Shown here one piece after another: positions 23,107-31,863 of a DNA stretch of 64,000 nt (position 1 is its first letter; every line of letters begins with the position of its first letter). A model generated the notes under the pieces. That model had not been told where the DNA came from. It searched no databases and was given only the letters and a program-made list of their open reading frames with translations. The translations under genes and the position numbers were made by a program. The stretch covers positions 372,001-436,000 of the forward strand of contig NZ_JACIDS010000001.1 in assembly GCF_014196455.1 (NCBI RefSeq), read 5' to 3'. This DNA is from Kaistia hirudinis (GTDB lineage: Bacteria > Pseudomonadota > Alphaproteobacteria > Rhizobiales > Kaistiaceae).

Positions 23107-24300
23107 TCAGGGCGTCTCGGGCCGCGGCAGAACCTTCCGCCCGCGCGCCAGCCCATAGGCCTCCGTCACGTTGCGCGCCATGGCCTCGACGGAGAAGCGG
23201 GGCCGGATGCTTTCGCGGAGCGCCGCGGCCTCGGCCTCGGCCGTTGCGGGATCGTCCAGCAGGCGGCGCATCTCAGTTGCCAGAGCTTCGGCCGACCCGG
23301 GCGGGACCAGGCGCGTGCGCTGTTCGGCGAAGATCTCGGGAATGCCGCCGACATCGGTCGCGACCAGAGGACGATCGGCGCCGATCGCCTCGAGGACGAT
23401 ATAGGGCATCGATTCGGCGCGCGACGGGACGACGACGATCCGCGCCATCGCGAAGGCCTTGCGCGCCGGCATGGCGGCATGGAAGCGCGTCGTTGCGGCG
23501 AGGCCGAGTTCGGCCGTCTGCCGCTGGTAGCGCTCCGTGTCCGGACCGTCGCCGACCATGAGCGCGCGCGGCGCGATGCCGGTTTCGTCCCGGATCCTCG
23601 CGAGCGCGGCGAGGAAGAGGTCGGGCCCCTTCAGGTCGCGCATCATGCCGATATAGAGGAAGTCGGCCGCTTCGGCCTCCGTCTCGACGGGAACGAACTC
23701 CGCATCGCGGATGCCGTTCGAGGCGATGACGAAGGGGCGCCGCGGCGTCCCGACCTTGGCGCGGAAGGCCTCGGCCTCGAAGGCCGAGACGAAGACGAAG
23801 GCGTCGGTGAAGCGTTCCAGCGCGCGTTCGAGGAGGAAGAACACTTTCCCGGACCGGCTCGCCACGTCGTAGTGGAGGCTGCCGCCATGCGGACAATAGA
23901 GGCGCGCGGCCGAAGAGCCTGTGAGGCGGAGCAGGGCGCCGATCACGCGGCCATACGCGCCGCCCTTGGCGCCGTGCGTATGGATGATGTCCGGCCGCAG
24001 GGCCTTCATCTGTCGATAGAGGCGGAGAAAGGCGGTCAGGTCGGAGGGCGAGATCTGCCGCCGCATCGGCACGCGGTGGAGGCCGAGCGCCAGCTGCGGC
24101 TCGATCGCGCGAAACAGCGCCTCCTCATGCGCGCCGCCGGTCGAGGAATCACAGACGATGCCGACCAGCGCGCCGTCGGCGACCTGCATCTCCACCAGAT
24201 CGCGCACATGGCGGAAGATGCCGCCTACCGGCGAGCGGAAGCAATGAACGATCCGGGGCCGGTTGGCTCCATCGACGAGGGCGTCGCCGGCACCGACCAT
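23107..24300 (-). CDS. Family 4 glycosyltransferase
   Basis: A 397-residue GT-B fold glycosyltransferase. N-terminal VHCFRSPVGGIFRHVRDL is the acceptor-side loop, DIIHTHGAKGGAYGR is near residue 104, and the C-terminal donor site includes PSRAESMPYIVLEAIG near 300-315 (E-x7-E motif) and GGIPEI. It transfers a nucleotide-sugar-derived residue to the growing lipid-linked chain at the cytoplasmic face. It begins 3 bp before the Wza-like gene stop, so the two are co-transcribed. The donor and acceptor cannot be assigned. Confidence 0.88.
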   Translation of the reverse strand: MVGAGDALVDGANRPRIVHCFRSPVGGIFRHVRDLVEMQVADGALVGIVCDSSTGGAHEEALFRAIEPQLALGLHRVPMRRQISPSDLTAFLRLYRQMKALRPDIIHTHGAKGGAYGRVIGALLRLTGSSAARLYCPHGGSLHYDVASRSGKVFFLLERALERFTDAFVFVSAFEAEAFRAKVGTPRRPFVIASNGIRDAEFVPVETEAEAADFLYIGMMRDLKGPDLFLAALARIRDETGIAPRALMVGDGPDTERYQRQTAELGLAATTRFHAAMPARKAFAMARIVVVPSRAESMPYIVLEAIGADRPLVATDVGGIPEIFAEQRTRLVPPGSAEALATEMRRLLDDPATAEAEAAALRESIRPRFSVEAMARNVTEAYGLARGRKVLPRPETP

Positions 24301-24303
24301 GAC

Positions 24304-24870
24304 CTAGAAGAACCGCTCGCGGACGTTGATCGTGTCGCCGGGGAGGACGGGCTGCGTCGGTAGCAGGCGGACCGTCGTGACCTTTCCATTGATCTGGCGC
24401 GTGACGTCGACGTCGCCGCGCTGGGCGCGCGGGGTGAAGCCGCCGGCGATCGCGACGGCGGTCTGCACCGTCATGCCGCTGACGAAGGGATACTGGCCGG
24501 CGCTGGCGACCTCGCCCATGATGAAGAACGGCCGGTAGCGGTCGATCTCGACCGAGACGTCGGGATCGCGCAGGAAGCGGCCGGATTTGAGCTTGGCGGC
24601 GACCTCGCCTTCGAGCTCCTGCGTCGTGCGGCCCCGCGCCGCGACCGCGCCGATGAGCGGCATCGAGATATAGCCGGCCTGGTCGATCAGATAGGTGTTG
24701 GAGAGGTCGGTCTGCCCGAACACCACGACGCGCAGCCGGTCGCCGCTGTCGAGTCGGTATGGGCCCACAAGCGTCTTGTAGGTCGTCGCATCGGGCGGCG
24801 GATAGGACGACTGGCAGGCGCTGAGGAAGAGCGTCCCGATGATCATGGCGACGAGGCAGACGAGGCGCAT
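24304..24870 (-). CDS. Wza-like polysaccharide export lipoprotein
   Basis: A 188-residue protein with a lipoprotein signal (LFLSACQSS, lipidated Cys at residue 19), a Poly_export domain from YRLDSGDRLRVVVFGQ, and an SLBB-type segment around FFIMGEVASAGQYPFVSGM. It would form the outer-membrane or periplasmic exit channel for exopolysaccharide. It is shorter than E. coli Wza (about 380), as is usual for alphaproteobacterial homologues, and lacks the C-terminal barrel helix region. It is divergent from the ExoP-like gene, its expected inner-membrane partner. Confidence 0.9.
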   Translation of the reverse strand: MRLVCLVAMIIGTLFLSACQSSYPPPDATTYKTLVGPYRLDSGDRLRVVVFGQTDLSNTYLIDQAGYISMPLIGAVAARGRTTQELEGEVAAKLKSGRFLRDPDVSVEIDRYRPFFIMGEVASAGQYPFVSGMTVQTAVAIAGGFTPRAQRGDVDVTRQINGKVTTVRLLPTQPVLPGDTINVRERFF

Positions 24871-24919
24871 CGGAGGACGATTCCAGGCTGCGGTGAATAT
24901 GGTGCGATGGTCGGGGCTT

Positions 24920-24927
24920 ATGGTTAA
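24920..24927 (-). promoter_or_regulatory. TTAACCAT element between the Wza-like and ExoP-like genes
   Basis: On the minus strand the sequence reads TTAACCAT, identical to a half-site form reported for the cell-cycle regulator CtrA. It lies 50 bp upstream of the Wza-like ATG. Two further TTAA-containing motifs lie at about 24974-25015 on the ExoP side. A CtrA link is only a suggestion from an 8-bp match. Confidence 0.25.
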
Positions 24928-25056
24928 TGCGCGGTAAAGTCGAGGCTGCCGCGAGCCGTTGAATCGCAGATTCTTAAAGGTTGAGCGGCAGGATTAACGG
25001 GTCGGTTACCTTAAGTTTCGATCATCGGCGCGTCTCCAGCGGGATTCGCCGGCACG

Positions 25057-27189
25057 ATGAGCGAGAATAGCGTTTCAAGGATCGATGCGGGAAGGGCGGA
25101 GGATGTCGAGCTCGACACCCGCCTGCTGTTCCGCGCTCTGCTCCGGTCGCTGCGATATCTGGTGCCGCTGATCGTGCTGGCGGCGCTTGCCGTCTTCATC
25201 GGCCTCGGCTTCCTGACCCCGCGCTACACCTCGCAATCGATGGTGCTGATCGAGCCGGGTGAATCGCAGCTGACCCAGGCGACGAGCGGCAGCGACGAGG
25301 TGCGGTCGCTGCTCGATTCGGAAGGCGTCGCGAGCCAGGTGCAGCTGATCGCCTCGCGCGACATCGTCGCGAACGTCGTGGAATCGCTCAATCTTTCGGC
25401 GCTGCCGGAGTTCGACCGGCCGACTTTTGCCGAGCGGATCCAGGCCTTCCTCGCACGCTTCGGCCTCGGCGGGGCGACCAATCCGGCGACGACGGAGGAG
25501 CGGGTTCTTCAGCGCTTCTCCGATGCCTTGCAGGTCTATTCGGTCGACAAGACCCGCGTCATCACGATCGCCTTTTCCTCGTCCGATCCCGCGCTTTCGG
25601 CCCGCGTCGCCAATGCCGTCGCCGATGCCTATCTCGCGCTCGATCGCGAGGCGAAGCGCAAGACGACCGCGGACGCGAGCCGCTGGCTGGAGACTCAGAT
25701 CGACGATTTGCGGCTGCGGGTGTCCGAATCCGAGGCCAAGGTCGAATCGTTCCGTGCCGAGCACGGCCTGTTCATGGGCGGGCAGAACGGCACGCAGTCG
25801 CTGCCGCAGCAAAGGCTCGACGACCTCAACGCCGAATTCGCACGGCTGGAGGCGGCGCGCGCCAGCGCCGACGCCAATGCCGCCGCGATCCGCAATGGCC
25901 TCAGGGCCGGCAATCTCGATCTGCCGGAAGTGCTCGATTCGGCGCTGATCCAGCGCCTCCGCGAACAGCAGGTCGCGCTCCGCGCGCAGATCGCCCAGCT
26001 GTCGGCGACGCTCGGCGGCAATCATCCACGCATCCGGGAATTGAACGCCCAGCTTGGCGATCTCGATACGCAGATCCGTCGCGAGGCCGAGCGCGTGCTC
26101 AAGAGCTTCGAAGGCCAGGTCGATACGGCGAAGGCGCGCGAGAACGAGATCCTCGCGGATCTGAAGCGCACGCAGTCGCAGACTGCGCAGTCGAACGACG
26201 CCGAGGTCCAGCTGCGGGCGTTGCAGCGCGAGGCGACATCGCAGCGCGATCTGCTGGAGAGCTATCTGCGCCGCTATCGCGAGGCGACGTCGCGCCAGGA
26301 TGGCGATTATGTTCAGGCGGATGCCCGCGTGATCTCGCGCGCCGCCGTGCCGATCGAGCCGTCCTTCCCGCGCAAGGTGCCGATGACGGCGGCCGTGACC
26401 GTGGCCCTGCTGCTGCTCTCGATCACCTTCGTCGTGCTGCGCGAACTGATGAGCGGACGCGCGCTGCGCCCGATCGGGCCGGTTTCGGTCGTGCCCCCGA
26501 CGCGGCCGGAATCGTCGGCATGGGCGGAAGGCGGCGACGTCGTTCGCCTGATGCCGGCGGAGCCGACGCCGCCGCCCAGCATGGCGAGCGAGGTCCCGGA
26601 TCGGTTGCGGCCGCTGATCGATCGGCTTGGCGAGATCGAGGCCCGCCGCATCGTCGTGTGCCCGGCCGAGGTCGGCACGGCCGGACGTCCGCTCGCCGCC
26701 GTGACGCTGGCGCGGCAGCTCTCCCGCCGCGGCCGGCGCGTGGTGCTGCTCGATCTGCATGACGACGGCGCCGACGGCGCTGCGATGGCGGGCGAGGACG
26801 AGAAGCTTCCCGGCTATGCCGAATTGTTCGGCGGTTCTGCGACGTTCGCGCAGACGATCTTCCGCGATCGCTATTCGCGCGCCCACATCATTCCCCGTGG
26901 TCGCGGCACGCTTGCTGAGGGCTACGCCGCGACGGCCCGTTTCGGAACCATCCTCGACGCGCTCGATCACACCTATGAGCATGTCGTCATCGATACGGAC
27001 GGGGCGTGCGGCGACAAGCTGGCGGGCGAGGCGGCGGCCGTCGTGCTCGTCGTCGAAGAGACGACCAGCGAGAAGGTGCGCGCGGAGGCGATCGAGCGGT
27101 TCCGCGCGGCTGGCAAGGCGGAGATCCTCGTGCTGGTCGCCAAGGCCGAGGCGCCCGGGGAAACGGGCCCATCCGCCGCCGTGGCGTGA
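25057..27189 (+). CDS. exoP: ExoP/Wzc-like polysaccharide co-polymerase with degenerate kinase domain
   Basis: A 710-residue inner-membrane protein: Wzz-type TM1 at about 33-53, a periplasmic region with long coiled coil (about 180-410, including GNVR-like segments), and TM2 near 440-462. The cytoplasmic C-terminal domain (about 500-700) has the BY-kinase fold pattern, but the P-loop region reads VVCPAEVGTAGRPLA with no GK(S/T), the Walker A' strand is LLDLHDDG, and the C-terminal tyrosine cluster is absent. It should set chain length and export with the Wza-like protein but is unlikely to autophosphorylate. It converges directly on the GNAT gene (0-bp gap). Confidence 0.88.
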   Translation: MSENSVSRIDAGRAEDVELDTRLLFRALLRSLRYLVPLIVLAALAVFIGLGFLTPRYTSQSMVLIEPGESQLTQATSGSDEVRSLLDSEGVASQVQLIASRDIVANVVESLNLSALPEFDRPTFAERIQAFLARFGLGGATNPATTEERVLQRFSDALQVYSVDKTRVITIAFSSSDPALSARVANAVADAYLALDREAKRKTTADASRWLETQIDDLRLRVSESEAKVESFRAEHGLFMGGQNGTQSLPQQRLDDLNAEFARLEAARASADANAAAIRNGLRAGNLDLPEVLDSALIQRLREQQVALRAQIAQLSATLGGNHPRIRELNAQLGDLDTQIRREAERVLKSFEGQVDTAKARENEILADLKRTQSQTAQSNDAEVQLRALQREATSQRDLLESYLRRYREATSRQDGDYVQADARVISRAAVPIEPSFPRKVPMTAAVTVALLLLSITFVVLRELMSGRALRPIGPVSVVPPTRPESSAWAEGGDVVRLMPAEPTPPPSMASEVPDRLRPLIDRLGEIEARRIVVCPAEVGTAGRPLAAVTLARQLSRRGRRVVLLDLHDDGADGAAMAGEDEKLPGYAELFGGSATFAQTIFRDRYSRAHIIPRGRGTLAEGYAATARFGTILDALDHTYEHVVIDTDGACGDKLAGEAAAVVLVVEETTSEKVRAEAIERFRAAGKAEILVLVAKAEAPGETGPSAAVA

Positions 27190-28428
27190 TCAGTCCGCTG
27201 TCTGATCGCTCGCAGGGCTTTCCTGGCCGCGGATGCGGCGCCGGATGGCCTTGGCGAGGCGAAACAGGCGCTCGTTGGAACGGATCCGCTGCTCCAGCCG
27301 ATCTGCCATGCGGATCATGGCGAGGCCGGCGCGGCCGCGCAGCGTAACCGGCAGGATCAGGCGAACCTGCGGTTCGGCGGTCTGGAGCCACGACCATTTG
27401 TAACGGTCGTCGCCGCGGCCGAGGTCGAACGCCGTGAGGCCGGCTGCGCAGGCATGCGCGGTCAGGTCATGCAGCAGGAGTTCCCCCGGCGTGATCCGGC
27501 GCCAGACATCGTCGCTGACCGACAGGAAATAGCCGCTGAGCCGCCCACCAGCCTCGCCGCCGCCGAAGATCGCGCGGATGCTGCCATCGAACTCGATCGC
27601 ATAGAGGTCCAGCAGGGCCTCGTGCTGCCGCCAGCGACGCGCGATCAAGGCGTGAAAGAAGGCCGGCACGCCCGGCTCGGCGAAGCTGTCGTCGATGCCC
27701 ATGCGCGCGAACCACGCCGCCTTTTCGGCGCGGAATTGCGCGAAGAGCGCCAAGGCATCGGCCTCGCTCTCGGCCCGGCGGAAGCGATAGCCGCCGACCG
27801 GAGCGAGCGCGTTCACCTGGCTCCGATGCTTCTTGGCCTTGCGGCCGCGCCGCTCGGGACCGAGCGTCGTCGCAAGGTCGGCGGCCAGATCCAGGCGGCC
27901 GAGCGGGAGGCGAGCAGGCTTTGCATCGGGATGATGCGCCAATGGCACGTCGGCGCCGTTCCACTGGAGGGGCAGGGCGTCGAGGTCGATCAGGTCGATC
28001 GCGGTCGGCGCGGCCCGGAGCGCGTCCCGCAAGGCTTTCGCGAGGGCGACGGGGTCTTCCACCCCCCCGCGGCAATCGGCGTCCGTCAGGGGCATGCGGA
28101 TATTCGCATGCTCGCCGCCGGGATAGCGCGCGATCCGGAGTGGGCCGATGCGTTCGACCCCGAGCGGCAGGATCATGGCCAGGCGACCCGCGGTGCGGAT
28201 GGCAAGGATCACCGGCTCGATCGCCTGTTCGCGTGCGATGCTCTCAGCCCATGCGGCCGTCCAGCCGAACTGCTGATAGACGGAGGCATCGGCCCGCGCG
28301 GCCATGGCGCGCCATTCCCGCTCGATTGCCGCGCCGTCGCGCAGCACGGAAACCGTGAGCGGCCCGTCGGACATCGCGTCGCGTCGCGGCTGTTCCCCCA
28401 CGTGAAAAGCGTCCTCGATGCGCAGCAT
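27190..28428 (-). CDS. CelD/BcsL-like GNAT-fold acyltransferase
   Basis: A 412-residue protein of the GNAT-related CelD/BcsL group found in exopolysaccharide loci. The N-terminal half carries SVYQQFGWTAAWAE near residues 49-62; the C-terminal acetyltransferase-like half includes the LYAIEFDGSIRAIFGG strand near 265-280 and FDLGRGDDRYKWSW near 345. It probably acylates a sugar precursor or the polysaccharide. The stop directly abuts the ExoP stop on the other strand. The ATG at 28428 is kept over an internal ATG at 28374; neither has a strong ribosome site. Confidence 0.8.
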   Translation of the reverse strand: MLRIEDAFHVGEQPRRDAMSDGPLTVSVLRDGAAIEREWRAMAARADASVYQQFGWTAAWAESIAREQAIEPVILAIRTAGRLAMILPLGVERIGPLRIARYPGGEHANIRMPLTDADCRGGVEDPVALAKALRDALRAAPTAIDLIDLDALPLQWNGADVPLAHHPDAKPARLPLGRLDLAADLATTLGPERRGRKAKKHRSQVNALAPVGGYRFRRAESEADALALFAQFRAEKAAWFARMGIDDSFAEPGVPAFFHALIARRWRQHEALLDLYAIEFDGSIRAIFGGGEAGGRLSGYFLSVSDDVWRRITPGELLLHDLTAHACAAGLTAFDLGRGDDRYKWSWLQTAEPQVRLILPVTLRGRAGLAMIRMADRLEQRIRSNERLFRLAKAIRRRIRGQESPASDQTAD

Positions 28429-28564
28429 GTGTCCCGTCTCGTTTCGGGGACCCTATCAACCTAGTGTAAACGCGATCTTCGTATTGCCTTTGCGGGGTGC
28501 TTGCGCAGCGGCAGACGGGCATCCGCAATGGGGCGAGACGCATGCCGATGACGGAGACCAGGAC

Positions 28565-29650
28565 ATGCGCCTCCAGGCGCTGAGGCGCTTCGTCATCCGC
28601 TCGGGTCTCGAAGGGCTGCATGCCGGCCGCACGCCTGCGCTGTTCGGGCGCTGGACGCGCGGATGCGGCGCGATCCTGATGTTTCACCACGTCCGCCCAG
28701 CCGCGGACGCGCGCTTCCGCCCGAATTCGCATCTCGAAGTCACGCCGGAATTTCTCGAACGCGTCATTCATCACGTGCGCGAGCGCGGCATGGATATCGT
28801 CGATCTCGACGAGGCGGCGGCGCGCCTGTCCGATCCGGAGCATGCACGCCGCTTCGTGGTGCTCACCTTCGACGACGGCTACCGCAACAATCTCGTGCAC
28901 GCCTATCCTGTGCTGAAACGCGCGGGCGCGCCCTTCACCATCTATGTCGCGACCGGATTCGTTGATGGCACCGCCACGCCCTGGTGGGACGTCGCGTCGG
29001 CCATCGTGGCGGGGAGCCGCAGCATCCGTGTCGCGATCGACGGCACGACGATCGAGCGGCGCGTCGAGAACGTGGCGGAGAAACAGCGCGCGGTAGATGC
29101 GCTGATCGCGGCGCTGATCCGCGTGCCGGAGGACGAGCAGCGGCGCGCCGTCGTCGCCGCGGCCGTGGCGCATGGCGTCGATATCGCCGCGCTGGTTCGC
29201 GCTTCGATGATGAGCTGGGACGAGATTCGCGCTCTCGCAGCCGACCCGCTCGCCACCATCGGCGCGCATACGATCGGGCATTACGCGCTGTCGCGGCTCG
29301 ATGGCCAGCGCGCACGGGCCGAAATGGCGGCGAGCGCCGAGCGCATCGCGGCGATGGCGGGCATCCGGCCCCGCCATTTCGCCTATCCCTATGGCTCGCC
29401 GGAAACCGTGGGCGCGCGCGATGTCGCGCTGGCGCGCGAACTCGGCTTCGCGACGGCGGTCACGACCCGCCGCGGTGTGCTCGTCCCCGCCCATGCGCGG
29501 CATCTGCACGCACTGCCGCGCATTTCGGTCAATGGCGACTATCAGCAGCTCCGCATACTCGACCTGCTGCTGTCGGGCGTTCCCTATGCGATCGAGCGGC
29601 GGATCAACCGCCTTCGCGGCCGGGCGTCGGCTTCTGCATCCAGCGGATGA
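28565..29650 (+). CDS. Polysaccharide deacetylase
   Basis: A 361-residue carbohydrate esterase 4-type protein. It shows MFHHVRP near residue 39, the catalytic TFDDGYRNN near 101-109, GAHTIGHYALS (metal-binding His pair) near 234-244, and FAYPYGSPE near 275. It removes acyl groups from N-acetylated sugars in polysaccharide. The N-terminus has no clear signal peptide, so the cellular side is unresolved. The ATG at 28565 follows GGAG at 9 nt; upstream readings lack support. It is divergent from the GNAT gene, and acetyl addition and removal enzymes side by side fit polysaccharide tailoring. Its 3' end overlaps the DUF2842 gene on the other strand by 47 bp. Confidence 0.88.
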   Translation: MRLQALRRFVIRSGLEGLHAGRTPALFGRWTRGCGAILMFHHVRPAADARFRPNSHLEVTPEFLERVIHHVRERGMDIVDLDEAAARLSDPEHARRFVVLTFDDGYRNNLVHAYPVLKRAGAPFTIYVATGFVDGTATPWWDVASAIVAGSRSIRVAIDGTTIERRVENVAEKQRAVDALIAALIRVPEDEQRRAVVAAAVAHGVDIAALVRASMMSWDEIRALAADPLATIGAHTIGHYALSRLDGQRARAEMAASAERIAAMAGIRPRHFAYPYGSPETVGARDVALARELGFATAVTTRRGVLVPAHARHLHALPRISVNGDYQQLRILDLLLSGVPYAIERRINRLRGRASASASSG

Positions 29651-29816
29651 TGAGGCCGGCCGGCGGGACCCAGGCGAGGCCGGCCAGCGCATAGAAGAAC
29701 CACAGCCAGGCGCCGGGGATGTTCTGGATCGGAATGGTGATCACGACGAGCGAATAGACGATCACGAAGCCGACCAGGATGATCATTCCGATGAATTTGC
29801 GCAGCCGCTCGGGCAT
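29604..29816 (-). CDS. DUF2842 small membrane protein
   Basis: A 70-residue protein with two hydrophobic helices (about 9-27 and 36-58) and the recognisable alphaproteobacterial DUF2842 pattern: RLRKFIGMIILV, then WLWFFYALAGLAWVPPAGLIIRWM split over the second helix. The ATG at 29816 is preceded by AAGGAGGAG. Function unknown; it is usually found as a solitary conserved inner-membrane protein in this class. The last 47 bp lie antisense to the deacetylase 3' end. Confidence 0.88.
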   Translation of the reverse strand: MPERLRKFIGMIILVGFVIVYSLVVITIPIQNIPGAWLWFFYALAGLAWVPPAGLIIRWMQKPTPGREGG

Positions 29817-29968
29817 TGCCGGCTCCTCCTTGCGTTCGCGTGACGCAATAACCCTTCGCGCGGCGGGCGGCAAATCGGTTTCGGCGGTTCGCCTGCGACG
29901 AGGTGCCGATTGTCGGATGACGGGCAGGGCGCTATGTCGCCAGCGGGGCGCAGCGAGGTAAGGGCATC

Positions 29969-31051
29969 ATGGCGGATCAGGCTTCGATGGCAGGCGCCGG
30001 CGTCGGCACACGGGATCGGCGGCGCGACAGGGCGCTCATTCGTGCGTGGCTGCTGGCCGTCATCATCATGATCGTCGCCATGATCGTCGTCGGCGGGGCG
30101 ACCCGCCTGACGGATTCGGGCCTTTCCATCACGGAGTGGAGGCCGATCCACGGCGTGATTCCGCCGCTCAACGAGGCGGAGTGGCAGGAAGAATTCGTCA
30201 AATACCAGCAGATCCCGCAATATCAGCAGCTCAACAAGGGCATGAGCCTCGACGCTTTCAAGAGCATCTTCTGGTGGGAGTGGGCGCATCGCCTGCTGGG
30301 CCGGCTGATCGGCGTCGTGTTCTTCGTGCCCTTCGTCCTGCTCTGGCTGACGGGACGGATCGAGCGGCGGCTTCTCGCCCCGCTCGCCGGGCTGTTCGTG
30401 CTCGGCGGGCTGCAGGGCGCGGTCGGCTGGTGGATGGTGGCGAGCGGGCTTGTCAACCGCGTCGACGTCTCGCAATACCGCCTCGCGACCCATCTCCTGC
30501 TCGCCTGCTTCATCCTGGCCGCGACGGTCTGGATCCGGCGCGGCCTCGCGCCGGCGGATGGCGATCCGCGCGCGAAGGTGTTGCCGCTCAAGGGGATGGC
30601 GACGTTTCTTGTCGTGGTCGTCTTCTTCCAGATATTCCTCGGCGGGCTCGTCGCCGGCCTCGATGCGGGTTTCACCTACAACACCTGGCCGCTCATGGAC
30701 GGATCGCTGATCCCGGCCGGCGTCTATGAGTACGAGCCGGCGTGGCGCAGCGTCTTCGAGGATGTGATGACGGTGCAGTTCGATCACCGCATCGTCGCCT
30801 ATCTGCTGTTCGTCGGCGCCGCGGTCCACGCCTGGCAGGCGATCCGCCTCGCGCCGGGGAGCCGCGCGACCCGCCGTGCGCTGCATCTGCTGGTGCTCGT
30901 GCTGGCGCAGGCCGCACTCGGCATCACGACGCTGCTGATGGTGGTGCCGATCGACGTCGCGCTGGCGCACCAGTTCGGCGCGGCGATCGTGCTCATCGCC
31001 GCGGTGTCGCATCGCCGGGCCCTGTCCGATCCGATCCCGGTCGAGGGCTGA
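29969..31051 (+). CDS. ctaA: Heme A synthase
   Basis: A 360-residue eight-helix membrane protein of the COX15/CtaA family. It oxidises the C8 methyl of heme O to make heme A for aa3-type cytochrome oxidase. Visible features: [19 protein letters not shown] near 42-60, [11 protein letters not shown] near 98-108 (heme ligand His), [25 protein letters not shown] near 230, the second His in QFDHRIVAY, and LAHQFGAA. Length and order are typical of the alphaproteobacterial type 2 enzyme. It is monocistronic. Confidence 0.95.
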   Translation: MADQASMAGAGVGTRDRRRDRALIRAWLLAVIIMIVAMIVVGGATRLTDSGLSITEWRPIHGVIPPLNEAEWQEEFVKYQQIPQYQQLNKGMSLDAFKSIFWWEWAHRLLGRLIGVVFFVPFVLLWLTGRIERRLLAPLAGLFVLGGLQGAVGWWMVASGLVNRVDVSQYRLATHLLLACFILAATVWIRRGLAPADGDPRAKVLPLKGMATFLVVVVFFQIFLGGLVAGLDAGFTYNTWPLMDGSLIPAGVYEYEPAWRSVFEDVMTVQFDHRIVAYLLFVGAAVHAWQAIRLAPGSRATRRALHLLVLVLAQAALGITTLLMVVPIDVALAHQFGAAIVLIAAVSHRRALSDPIPVEG

Positions 31052-31063
31052 CGCTCCGACCGA

Positions 31064-31090
31064 ACCCGGTGGCAAGCCGGGTCCGTTCGG
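31064..31090. terminator. Bidirectional stem-loop between ctaA and the LamG-like gene
   Basis: Inner stem ACCCGG / CCGGGT with a 7-nt loop, extended by an outer CCGAA/TTCGG pairing with a small bulge. It sits in the 57-bp gap of two convergent genes, the expected place for a shared terminator. There is no T-tract on either side. Confidence 0.42.
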
Positions 31091-31108
31091 GCTGCGAAGG
31101 AACCGCGC

Positions 31109-31741
31109 CTATTGATAGGTGGCGACGCGGAGGTCCGTGAACTCCCAGATATTCTGCTGGGATTGCTCGGATTCGGAATAAAGGCCGATCGCGCTGCCGC
31201 CCTTCGGCGGCTGCCCGCGGAAATCCGTGATCTTGGTGCCGTTCAGAAACAGCGTGCCCGTGTTCCCGCGCAGCGCCAGTTCCATCACGTCCTGATCCCC
31301 GGGCTTCACCTGGACGGCCGCATTGGCCGCCAGCGGGTAGATCGGAGTCCAGCCGCTGGCGAGGTGCCGCCAGATGCCGACCTTACCGTCGGTCTTGATC
31401 GCCGCCATGTAGTATTTGTCGCTGTTCTCGTACCAGAAGATCATGCCGCCGGTGCCAGCCGGCGCGTCCTTGACTTCCGGAACCTTGAACGTGACGCAGG
31501 CGAAGACATTGTCGAAGATGAACGCCGGGTTTACCCAGTACATGATGCCGTTCAGGGGGGCCTTGAGAAAGGCCTTGCCGTCCTGGGCATAGGCGCCGTC
31601 GGAATTGGCTCCCCAGGAGGGATCCGGCGGCGAGAATTTCTCCTCGAACTCCACATTGGTTCCCTGGCACGCCGCGGCGGCGAAGCCGCAGCTTGCGAGC
31701 AGGACAGAAGCAGCAATTGAAAGGGATTTCCACATCGCCAT
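31109..31741 (-). CDS. Exported LamG/DUF1080-like hypothetical protein
   Basis: A 210-residue protein with a signal peptide (about 1-23, cleavage near FAAAA). The rest has a concanavalin-like beta-sandwich pattern: KFSPPDPSWG, GGMIFWYENSDKYYMA and the terminal NIWEFTDLRVATY, similar to the DUF1080 / 3-keto-disaccharide hydrolase fold. It probably binds or cleaves a glycan outside the cytoplasm. Two ATGs six bases apart (31741, 31735) are equally possible. It is not in an operon; ctaA converges on it and waaC is divergent. Confidence 0.7.
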   Translation of the reverse strand: MAMWKSLSIAASVLLASCGFAAAACQGTNVEFEEKFSPPDPSWGANSDGAYAQDGKAFLKAPLNGIMYWVNPAFIFDNVFACVTFKVPEVKDAPAGTGGMIFWYENSDKYYMAAIKTDGKVGIWRHLASGWTPIYPLAANAAVQVKPGDQDVMELALRGNTGTLFLNGTKITDFRGQPPKGGSAIGLYSESEQSQQNIWEFTDLRVATYQ

Positions 31742-31863
31742 TACCTGCCGTTCTTGTAGGAGGCCTGACGTCCAATAGAGCTATCACCCTGTTCTGGGGG
31801 CGGCAATGGCGCGGCATGCATGAGACATTGCCTTCCCGGCGCCGTTGCAGGCATATCGGCGCC

